A DNA stretch of 64,000 nucleotides from Strigamia acuminata (lineage: Eukaryota > Arthropoda > Chilopoda > Geophilomorpha > Linotaeniidae), in assembly GCA_949358305.1 (NCBI GenBank), contig OX442323.1, positions 7,812,001 to 7,876,000 on the forward strand, given 5' to 3'. Positions 55,034 through 64,000 of this stretch are shown in pieces. The position numbers were made by a program, and so were the translations under genes. Under the pieces are notes generated by a model. The model was not told the DNA's origin. It did no database searches and was given only the letters and a program-made list of their open reading frames with translations. Numbering within the stretch: position 1 is the first letter of the stretch; each line of letters starts with the position of its first letter.

Positions 55034-56511
55034 TGTGACGGTTACACTGTCATGCACTTTGTTAGTATAGGACGATTACTTCACCAATAGATGGCGCTGA
55101 TGCGTTTTAGCGGTAAATTCAAATTTCGACAATTTTTGAGTGAATAAAATATAAATTACTATTTATATTTTATTCCACTGCAACTTTAGACACTTTTAAA
55201 TACTTTTGGATGTTCAAATGCTAGTTGATTTATTTGTCACATAATTCTATTGAATTATGTGCAAACTCTACACCTGGTGAAGTCACCCCCCATCACCCAC
55301 TGTGAGTTGGACTCCTTTTGGATTATAGTCAAAGGGACTTAATCCAAAATGTGTCCTGCGTATCCAGTTCCTGTAGTGGACCTAGTAGAAGACTATGTCC
55401 TGAGTATCCACTTCCTATGATCTGGGATTGGATGGATTTGACTGCCCAGTGATCCCATTGGATCACTGAACAGCTATTCTCCTCACCGAGTATATATCCC
55501 CCTGCAAAACGGATATAGCTCGCTCTTGTTCTTGTTTTGTTTGATACTGATATTACTTGAGCACATATTATACTTCTCTGCGTTCCGACAATCCGTTGTA
55601 GAAATACTTTGTATTTAGTGTAAGTATCTAGAGTGGGTAGAAGACTCACAGACACACTGCCCGCCTCTTCATGCCAACATTCCGTTGTAGAGTGCAGAAT
55701 CTAGAGTGGAGTAAAATTCACAGACGCATTGGTAATGTAGAATCTAGAGTGGAGTATTTATATTTCACAGACGCATTATCAGAGTAATCGACGCGGAGTA
55801 ATTTCCCGGTTACTCTCCCGCCAGCCAGGACCGAGTGGAGTAATTTCCCGGCGATGGATAACCTTTCCTGCGAGATATTTCGATTCAATTCGTTATTGGT
55901 TTGACGGAACATTTAAGTCTAACTTAGATGTTGATTGCACTCGGGGCAAAAAATAGCTCGGCGCTGTTTTAATATATTTTACTTATTTTCATAGTTTTAG
56001 TTAAGTTTGTGACTCTAAAATATCATGATTAATTCCATAGAATTAATATGAATATTTATTCTCACATTGTTACATCTCGCGGTAATTATTGATTACAACA
56101 ATTATCTGCGATGCGATGTGTGTGACGATACAGAAAAGTCAACCGCACCTCTCGGATATAACCCACCCAGCCTAACCATTTACACGCCTTTTAGAACCAA
56201 ACCCCGGACCATTTAGAAGCCAAAGCCATTCATAGATGACATCTTTTACGTCACAGCAATAAGACCGTTACAAATTCTTATTGCATGACTGAAGCCTTCA
56301 AATGATATTATTTCAGGGCTTTTGCCAAACAACTGTATAGTTTAACTTCTCGTCATTTTAGCCACTTGTAGGCATAGTATTTATATAAGGTTCAAACCGG
56401 AATAAATGTTATATGTTTTGAGAAAACATCAGGTTTGCATATTTTACACTTTCACACAGATAGTTCACACTTTAGTTTAGCAATTGCTATCTCCAGAAGG
56501 TAATCGTCACA
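55034..56511 (+). repeat. 3' LTR of element B
   Basis: 1478 bp, same ends and, as far as read by eye, same sequence as the 5' LTR. Confidence 0.96.
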
Positions 56512-56565
56512 CGTCTAAAAATAATTTTAATGGCGGAATTTTGTAATTTATTCCGTTGTACATTC

Positions 56566-56683
56566 TGAAATTTCGATCGTGCTTAAAATATCTACCAATG
56601 CCGTAGCTGCCGACCATGACGCCGCGCCAATCTTCTTCCCACAATCCAATCTGATCGCTCGTGTTCCATCTGGTGGAAGAAAC
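56566..56683 (-). pseudogene. Unrecognised exon, copy 2 (internal deletion)
   Basis: After a TTTCAG acceptor (minus strand, 56684) the frame reads VSSTRWNTSDQIG and RGVMVGSYGIGRYFKH, matching the exon at 63032-62869. Relative to that copy it lacks about 18 bases and the donor end is replaced, so it is probably not functional. Protein family not recognised. Confidence 0.6.
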
Positions 56684-56782
56684 CTGAAACTTGATAATAA
56701 ATAAAGCGTCATCAGTTCTGATTCAGTTGAGAATAATTTTGTCCGGATTCAATAACAAATCAAAATGTAAAAAATCAGAATA

Positions 56783-56841
56783 AACTTCTCTGCAAGACCC
56801 AATTTCGTCACGTCGCCCCTGAACGACTTGACGAGCTCAAT
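56783..56841 (-). pseudogene. Formin FH2-domain exon fragment
   Basis: After ATTTCAG (minus strand) the frame reads IELVKSFRGDVTKLGLAEKF, which fits the FH2 core (LKSF.GD...LG.AEKF) of INF2/FHDC1-type formins. It ends after about 60 bases without a clear donor. The C-terminal formin exons are at 63351-64000 on the same strand but upstream of it, so this piece is out of order. Confidence 0.55.
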
Positions 56842-57416
56842 CTGAAATAAATAAATAAATTAATTATTTTAATTTTTTTTACTCTTTTTATTTAAAAATG
56901 AGTTTAAATTCCACTTCACATTTGTACCTGACACGGTATCTGCATTAATTTAGTTTTATACGTAAGTTTTTGAAAAAAAATGTGAAGTTTTGTAATGAGT
57001 AAGGATCTGCATTTTCCTGCAAGGGCTGTAGTGAGTAGTTTGGACCAACAGCGCTTGGTCTAAGAAGCTGCATCGTTGGAAAGGTTGAATGGACGTCATT
57101 TGTTTTCTCCAAAGTTTCACAGTAACATTTTTTATTTAAAGAAAAAGGAGATTTAAATCTTAATGTTTTAAACAACTCATCTCTTCCGTTGGACTTTGAC
57201 CAAATTGACCATTTTGATCAAATTGATCAATTCTGACAATTGAAACGGTGCCAGATATGCAAATTCCGCCAACGGGAATCGACTTTTCAGCCCATTTTAC
57301 GTCTAATTAGCACGTTTCTGGCACACTTTCAATTTTTGGTTGTTTCTCCAGAAGAATAACATGATCCAGAATCAAACAGTTTGGATGTGTTAATAAGTGT
57401 ATTTGGTTTAGCATTA
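56842..57416. other. Anonymous DNA with a partial foldback copy
   Basis: 57233-57345 resembles the inner part of the foldback element that follows (GGTGCCAGATATGCAAATTCC). Nothing coding recognised. Confidence 0.5.
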
Positions 57417-58321
57417 TACAGGGTGAACAAAAAGTCTGTATCTTTACTTAATATTTCTGAAAGTGCTGACAATGCATCTAATCTGATGATGGCAAAATAC
57501 TAAAGTTGGGTGGGGAAATCTTTTGGTGACCCAAAATTTGACCTGGGGATGTTCTTTCAAGGTCATTGGGAAATTATCTCGGAAACCGTTAGAGATAGAC
57601 AGAAATTTCCAATTGTAAACTTGTAGACCATCATTTGTTTAGTCTAAAAATGATTAATCCTCAAATCTTTTGTACTAGAATTTTTTAAGAAAATTGCAAT
57701 TTTCTAAAGTAGACACAAGCCAAAGAAAAAATGCCCCAAATTGAAAAAGTGTCAAAAACGTGCTGATTAGACGTAAAATGATCCAAAAAATCGATTCCCC
57801 TAGTTGGAATTTGCATATCTGGTACTGTTGCAGAGATATGGGCAGAAAACTAAATTTTTTCATGACTTTTTCTTTTCAAAAATTCAGTTGTCTGCCCATA
57901 TCTCTGCAACGGTGCCAGATATGCAAATTCCAACCAAGGAAATCAATTTTTTGTGCCATTTTACGTCTAATCAGAACGTTTTTGGCACTTTTTCAATTTG
58001 GGGCATTTTTTCTTTGGCTTGTGGGATACTTTAGAAAATTCCAATTTTCTTAAAAAATTTTAGTATAAAAGATTTGAGGATTAGTCATTTTTAGACTAAA
58101 TAAATGTTGCTCTACAAGTTTACAATTGGAAATTTCTGTCTATCTCTAACGGTTTCCGAGATAATTTCCCAATGACCTTGAAGGAACATCCCAAGGTCAA
58201 ATTTCGGGTCGCCAAAAGATTGCCCCACCCAGCTTTAGTACTTTGCCATCATTAGATTAGATGCATTGTCAGCACTTTCAGAAATATTAAGTAAAGATAC
58301 AGACTTTTTGTTCACCCTGTA
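57417..58321. mobile_element. Foldback/inverted-repeat element (905 bp)
   Basis: Begins TACAGGGTGAACAAAAAGTC and ends with the complement. The two ~440-bp halves are imperfect reverse complements along their whole length, meeting near 57870. Ends next to TA-containing flanks. No ORF; probably moved by a transposase in trans. Inner sequence is related to copies near 32560 and 57233. Confidence 0.85.
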
Positions 58322-58424
58322 TTATATTCAGAGTAAGTTATTGTCCGGTCTGGTCACCTAACTGAAATGGAATGGAATGGAACTGTGTAATTTTGCAAAA
58401 CAAATAAGGAAATTTGAATGAAAT

Positions 58425-61400
58425 TTCCCCCGATTTTTTCCCCCGATTCTTTTCCCGATTTTTTTCCCCGATTTTTTCCCCCGATTTTTTCCCCCGATTT
58501 TTTCCCCCGATTTTTTCCCCCGTTTTTTTTCCCCGATTTTTTTCCCCGATTTTTTCCCCCGATTTTTGCCCCCGATTTTTTCCCCCGATTTTTTTCCCCG
58601 ATTTTTTTCCCCGATTTTTTTCCCCGATTCTTTCCCCGATTTTTTCCCCGATTTTTTTCCCAATTTTTTTTTCCCGATTTTTTTTCCCGATTTTTTTCCC
58701 CGATTTTTTCCCCCGATGTTTTCCCCCGATTTTTTCCCCCGATTAGTTCCCCCGATTTTTTTCCTCGATTTTTTCCCCCGATTTTTTTTCTCGATTTTTT
58801 TCCCCCGATTTTTCCCCCCGATTTTTTCCCCCGATTTTTTTCTCCCGATTTTTTCCCCCGATTTTTTCCCCCGATTTTTTCTCCCGTTTTTTTTCCCCGA
58901 TTTTTTTTCTCGATTTTTTTCCCCCGATTTTTCCCCCCGATTTTTTCCCCCGTTTTTTTTCCCCGATTTTTTTTCTCGATTTTTTTCCCCCGATTTTTCC
59001 CCCCGATTTTTTCCCCCGATTTTTTTCTCCCGATTTTTTCCCCCGATTTTTTCCCCCGATTTTTTCTCCCGTTTTTTTTCCCCGATTTTATTCTCCCGAT
59101 TTTTGCCCCCGATTTTTTCCACCGATTTTTTTCTCCGATTTTTTTCCCCGTTTTTTTTGCCCGATTCTTTCCCCGATTTTTTCCCCGATTTTTTTCCCAA
59201 TTTTTTTTCCCCGATTTTTTTCCCCGATTTTTTTCCCCGATTTTTTCCCCCGATGTTTTCCCCCGATTTTTTCCCCCGATTAGTTCCCCCGATTTTTTTC
59301 CTCGATTTTTTCCCCCGATTTTTTTCCCCGATTTTTTTCCCCGATTCTTTCCCCGATTTTTTCCCGATTTTTTTCCCAATTTTTTTTCTCCGATTTTTTT
59401 CCCCGATTTTTTTCCCCGATCTTTTTCCCCGATTCTTTCCCCGATTTTTTCCCGATTTTTTCCCAATTTTTTTTCCCCGATTTTTTTCCCCGATTTTTTC
59501 CCTCGATTTTTTCCCCCGATTTTTTTCCTCGATTTTGTCCCCCGATTTTTTTCCCCGATTTTTTTCCCCGATTTTTTCCCCGATTCTTTCCCCGATTTTT
59601 TCCTGATTTTTTTCCCAATTTTTTTTCTCCGATTTTTTTCCCCGATTTTTTTCCCCGATCTTTTTCCCCGATTCTTTCCCCGATTTTTTCCCGATTTTTT
59701 CCCAATTTTTTTTCCCCGATTTTTTCCCCCGATTTTTTCCCTCGATTTTTTCCCCCGATTTTTTTCCTCGATTTTGTCCCCCGATTTTTTCCCCCGATTC
59801 TTTTCCCCGATTCTTTCCCCCGATTTTTTCCCCCGATTTTTTCCCCCGATTTTTTCCCCCGATTTTTTTCCCCCGATTTTTTCCCCCGATTTTTTCCCCC
59901 GATTTTTTCTCCCGTTTTTTTTCCCCGATTTTTTTCTCCGATTTTTTCCCCCGATTTTTGCCCCCGATTTTTTCCCGATTTTTTTCCCAATTTTTTTTCC
60001 CCGATTTTTTTCCCCGATTTTTTCCCCCGATGTTTTCCCCCGATTTTTTCCCCCGATTAGTTCCCCCGATTTTTTTCCTCGATTTTTTCCCCCGATTTTT
60101 TCCCCCGATTTTTTCCCCCGATTTTTTTCCCCGTTTTTTTTCCCCGATTTTTTTCCTCGATTTTTTCTCCCGATTTTTGCCCCCGATTTTTTCCTCCGAT
60201 TTTTTCCCCTGATTTTTTCCCGATTTTTTTCCCAATTTTTTTCCCCCGATTTTTTTCCCCGATTTTTTTCCCCGATTTTTTTCCTCCGATTCTTTCCCCG
60301 ATTTTTTCCCGATTGTTTTCCCAATTTTTTTTCCCCGATTTTTTCCCCCGATTTTTTCCCTCGATTTTTTCCCTCGATTTTTTTCCTCGATTTTGTCCCC
60401 CGATTTTTTCCCCCGATTCTTTTCCCCGATTCTTTCCCCCGATTTTTTCCCCCGATTTTTTCCCCCGATTTTTTTCCCCGATTTTTTTCCCCGATTTTTT
60501 CCCCCGATGTTTTCCCCCGATTTTTTCCCCCGATTAGTTCCCCCGATTTTTTTCCTCGATTTTTTCCCCCGATTTTTTCCCCCGATTTTTTCCCCCGATT
60601 TTTCCCCCCGATTAGTTCCCCCGATTTTTGCCCCCGATTTTTTCCCCCGATTTTTTTCCCCGATTTTTTCCCGATTTTTTTCTCGATTTTTTTCTCCCGA
60701 TTTTTTTCCCCGATTTTTTCCCCCGATTTTTTCCCTCGATTCTTTCCCCGATTTTTTCCCGATTTTTTTCCCAATTTTTTTTCCCCGATTTTTTCCCCCG
60801 ATGTTTTCCCCCGATTTTTTCCCCCGATTAGTTCCCCCGATTTTTTTCCTCGATTTTTTCCCCCGATTTTTTCCCCCGATTTTTTCCCCCGATTTTTTCC
60901 CCCGATTAGTTCCCCCGATTTTTGCCCCCGATTTTTTTTCCCGATTTTTTCCCGATTTTTTTCCCAATTTTTTTCTCCCGATTTTTTTCCCCGATTTTTT
61001 CCCCAGATTTTTTCCCTCGATTCTTTCCCCGATTTTTTCCCGATTTTTTTCCCAATTTTTTTTCCCCGATTTTTTTCTCCGATTTTTTTCCCCGATTTTT
61101 TCCCCCGATGTTTTCCCCCGATTTTTTCCCCCGATTAGTTCCCCCGATTTTTTTCCTCGATTTTTTCCCCCGATTTTTTCCCCCGATTTTTTCCCCCGAT
61201 TTTTTCCCCCGTTTTTTTTCCCCGATTTTTTTCCTCGATTTTTTCTCATGATTTTTGCCCCCGATTTTTTCCCCCGATTTTTTTCCCCGATTTTTTCTCG
61301 ATTTTTTTCCCAATTTTTTTCCCCCGATTTTTTTCCCCGATTTTTTTCCCCGATTTTTTTCCTCCGATTCTTTCCCCGATTTTTTCCCGATTTTTTTCCC

Positions 61401-62700
61401 AATTTTTTTTCCCCGATTTTTTCCCCCGATTTTTTCCCTCGATTTTTTCCCCCGATTTTTTTCCTCGATTTTGTCCCCCGATTTTTTCCCCCGATTCTTT
61501 TCCCCGATTCTTTCCCCCGATTTTTTCCCCCGATTTTTTCCCCCGATTTTTTCCCCCGATTTTTTTCCCCCGATTTTTTCCCCCGATTTTTTCCCCCGAT
61601 TTTTTCTCCCGTTTTTTTTCCCCGATTTTTTTCTCCGATTTTTTCCCCCGATTTTTGCCCCCGATTTTTTCCCCCGATTTTTTTCCCCGATTTTTTTCCC
61701 CGATTCTTTCCCCGATTTTTTCCCGATTTTTTTTTCAATTTTTTTTCCCCGATTTTTTTTCCCGATTTTTTTCCCCGATCTTTTTCCCCGATTCTTTCCT
61801 TGATTTTTTCCCGATTTTTTCCCAATTTTTTTTCCCCGATTTTTTCCCCCGATTTTTTCCCTCGATTTTTTCCCCCGATTTTTTTCCTCGATTTTGTCCC
61901 CCGATTTTTTTCCCCGATTTTTTCCCCCGATTTTTTCCCTCGATTTTTTCCCCCGATTTTTTTCCTCGATTTTGTCCCCCGATTTTTTCCCCCGATTCTT
62001 TTCCCCGATTCTTTCCCCCGATTTCTTCCCCCGATTTTTTCCCCCAATTTTTTCCCCCGATGTTTTTCCCCGATGTTTTCCCCCGATTTTTTCCCCCGAT
62101 TTCTTCCCCCGAGTTTTTCCCTCGATTTCTTCCCCCGATTTTTTCCCCCGATTTTTTCCCCCGATTTGTTCCCCCGTTTTTTCCCCCGATTTTTTCCCAC
62201 GATTTTTTCCCCGATTTTTTCCCCCGATTTTTTCCCCGATTTTTTTCCCCGATTTTTTCCCCCGATTTTTTCCCTCGATTTTTTCCCCCGATTTTTTTCC
62301 TCGATTTTGTCCCCCGATTTTTTCCCCCGATTCTTTTCCCCGATTCTTTCCCCCGATTTCTTCCCCCGATTTTTTCCCCCAATTTTTTCCCCCGATGTTT
62401 TTCCCCGATGTTTTCCCCCGATTTTTTCCCCCGATTTCTTCCCCCGAGTTTTTCCCTCGATTTCTTCCCCCGATTTTTTCCCCCGATTTTTTCCCCCGAT
62501 TTGTTCCCCCGTTTTTTCCCCCGATTTTTTCCCACGATTTTTTCCCCGATTTTTTCCCCCGATTTTTTCCCCGATTTTTTTCCCCGGTTTTTTTCTCCCG
62601 ATTTTTTCCCCCGATTTTTTCTCCCGATCTTTTTCCCCGCTTTTTTTCCCTAATTTTCCCAATTTTTTCCCAATTTTTTTCCCGTTTTTTTTCCAGATTT
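58425..62700. repeat. 4.3-kb satellite of ~13-bp TTTTTTCCCCCGA monomers
   Basis: Several hundred copies of GATTTTTTCCCCC with 12-15 bp variants. Higher-order structure is visible: a block with CCCGATGTTTTCCCCC then CCCGATTAGTTCCCCCG recurs near 58715, 59255, 60025, 60510, 60805 and 61105, and the 62000-62150 block recurs almost exactly at 62350-62510. Because the monomer has no stop in any register and 13 is coprime to 3, all frames stay open for long distances, giving spurious proteins of up to 1451 residues. Confidence 0.95.
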
Positions 62701-62868
62701 TTCCATTTTCCATGTTTCATTTTCCTAAAAAATAAATGAGGAAAAGCTTCCTTCTTTTTTCTCATCAAAAACCAACAATAGGAAAAGAAATGATCGTTTC
62801 GAGCACGCATTATCAGGGCCACCATAGTGCAGGTTGCTTTCTCTAAAAATAATAATAATTGTACTTAC

Positions 62869-63032
62869 CCGAATACATTGTGAAGATGAGCAAACTCCAG
62901 TTTCGATCGTGGATGGTCGAAGATTGAGTGCTTAAAATATCTACCAATGCCGTAGCTGCCGATCATGACGCCGCGCCAGTCTTCTTCGCACATTCCAATC
63001 TGATCGCTCGTGTTCCATCTGGTGGAAGAAAC
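62869..63032 (-). CDS. Unrecognised exon, copy 1
   Basis: 164-bp exon with TTTCAG acceptor and GTAAGT donor on the minus strand. One open frame: VSSTRWNTSDQIGMCEEDW, RGVMIGSYGIGRYFKHSIFD, HPRSKLEFAHLHNVFG. Coding character is strong and splice sites are intact, but I do not recognise the protein. It lies 320 bp downstream of the formin stop codon on the same strand; upstream flank matches that of the copy at 56683. Confidence 0.55.
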
Positions 63033-63350
63033 CTGAAACTTGATAATAAATAAAGCGTCATCAGTTCTGATTCAGTTGAAAATAATTTTTCCCGGATTCA
63101 AGAACAAATCAAAATGTAAAAAATGAAAGAATTCCATTTCCAATTCGCTGAAAAACAAACAATGAATTTTGTCTAATGACTGAATGTTTAATTAAATTAG
63201 TTGTTACAAATTTGAGGAGACACAGTTGATGATTACGAAATAAAAAATTTAATGAGGCCTACACCTTGATATGTATATACACACACACTACACGCTTAAG
63301 AAAACACATATTTACACGATTCATTACAAAACAATGACACGATTGACACG
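63033..63350. other. Intergenic or 3' UTR sequence of the formin gene
   Basis: AT-rich with a short (AC)n run at 63280; probably the formin 3' UTR in part. Confidence 0.5.
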
Positions 63351-64000
63351 TTAATTGCAAAGTGACGTTTTCTTCAATTTAAAAGACCCGCGCCTAATTT
63401 CATTCAGCAATTTATCCACGAGACATATTTCGTCGGGCATGAACTGAGAGCTCTCTAAATAAACCAACAACATTTATTTTAGTCTCCATTCGTCTCCGAT
63501 CAAAGCATAATAATACCTCTCTGAACGGGTTTATGGTCCTTGGCAAAAGCGCGTTGTTCTCGAAGCTTTGCCGCTCTTTCCTCCTGTTTTTTCCGCTGCT
63601 CGTTCTCCTAAAAAATCATTCAAACAATTCGATTTCTTTGGAAATACTATGTCAATTCATCTTACTATTCGCGCTTGTTTGACTTTCTCGCAGAAACCAG
63701 CAAACGTGCTGAGGCAATCTTCGAGTTTAAATTTACTCTCGTCTTCGCAGAAATGGCGCGCCAACTTCGTGCTGATTTCGTTGATGCTCTTCATTTGGTT
63801 TTCCAACCGCGTCACTTGATCGCGGCTTTTCTGCCAATCAAAAATAATTGCAAACAATTGAAAATCTGTTGCGCCACTTGTTATACCGTAACGAAATCGT
63901 TGAATTGCTGTTTCACGTCGTCCTGCGCGCAGCTCACTTGTTTTTCTAATTTATTCACAACGTTTTTCAACTGCGTGATCTCCGAATTGCTGCCCGTGAT
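63351..64000 (-). CDS. INF2-like formin, C-terminal exons (5' part outside window)
   Basis: Exons on the minus strand: 64000-63887 (ITQLKNVVNKLEKQV), 63830-63666 (LARHFCEDESKFKLEDCLST, FCEKVKQARI), 63607-63517 (ENEQRKKQEERAAKLREQ) and 63454-63351 with stop TAA. They join in frame with GT/AG sites. This is the end of an FH2 domain with its helical, charged tail, followed by PDEICLVDKLLNEIRRG and FKLKK, which fits the WH2/DAD-like element of INF2-class formins that binds actin and controls autoinhibition. Formins nucleate unbranched actin filaments. No damage is seen in these exons, so this may be the one working host gene in the window. Confidence 0.82.

Larger units (their letters stand above)
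42742..56511 (+). mobile_element. Full-length Ty3/gypsy LTR retrotransposon B (13,770 bp)
   Basis: LTR (42742-44219), primer site, leader, gag, -1 frameshift signal, pol, ~1.3-kb spacer, third ORF, purine tract, LTR (55034-56511). Domain order protease-RT-RNase H-integrase is that of Ty3/gypsy. The LTRs have equal length and look identical by eye, implying recent insertion. Flanks show TGTC on the left and CGTC on the right, so only an imperfect 4-bp duplication. One frameshift in pol probably makes this copy non-autonomous. Confidence 0.95.

Noticed and set aside
58354-62825. Very long open frames (up to 1451 codons) on both strands, K/G/R-rich or F/P-rich
   Set aside because: They are an arithmetic result of a stop-free ~13-bp satellite; frames on both strands are equally open and there is no non-repetitive domain.

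Overview
The window is eukaryotic and most likely from an insect or other arthropod. It is AT-rich, its genes are split by short GT-AG introns, its gene fragments are animal genes (lipoyl synthase, ribonucleotide reductase large subunit, exportin-4, an INF2-type formin), and both Ty3/gypsy elements have primer sites complementary to tRNA-Gln. Very little of it is ordinary single-copy DNA. Most is LTR retrotransposons, tandem repeats from 5 bp to 4 kb, foldback/MITE-like elements and pieces of host genes.

Layout. 1-5192: 5' part of a Ty3/gypsy element on the minus strand (gag, leader, LTR), cut by the window edge. 5193-18759: three tandem copies of a ~4 kb unit. Each unit carries a small three-exon gene for a telobox-like Myb/SANT protein, a 261-bp inverted-repeat element and a 42-bp minisatellite; the third unit is interrupted by a gypsy remnant. 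18760-21143: no genes. 21144-31374: a mosaic of broken host genes. Lipoyl synthase is in two pieces on opposite strands, ribonucleotide reductase is in three pieces, two joined to telobox-Myb sequence, and there are several coding-looking pieces I cannot name. 30260-38380: minisatellites, palindromes, foldback repeats and tRNA-like monomers. 38355-40265: a 51-bp minisatellite in two orientations with two MITE insertions. 40660-42069: decayed exportin-4. 42742-56511: a full-length 13.8-kb Ty3/gypsy element with LTRs that look identical, gag, a textbook -1 frameshift signal, pol with one disabling frameshift, and an unusual third ORF with a cysteine-rich domain. 56512-63032: two copies of one gene segment on either side of a 905-bp foldback element and a 4.3-kb satellite of ~13-bp monomers. 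63351-64000: the last exons of an INF2-like formin, apparently intact.

Interpretation. Many unrelated, partly decayed gene pieces packed among fresh retrotransposons and satellites suggest low-recombination heterochromatin, for example a Y/W or B chromosome, but sequence alone cannot prove that. Some frameshifts could be assembly errors. The most novel items are the telobox-Myb gene family, its repeated junctions with ribonucleotide reductase exons, the retrotransposon's third ORF, and a 40-nt template-switch palindrome in a ribonucleotide reductase exon. All calls were made by eye from sequence and family knowledge; no searches were run.
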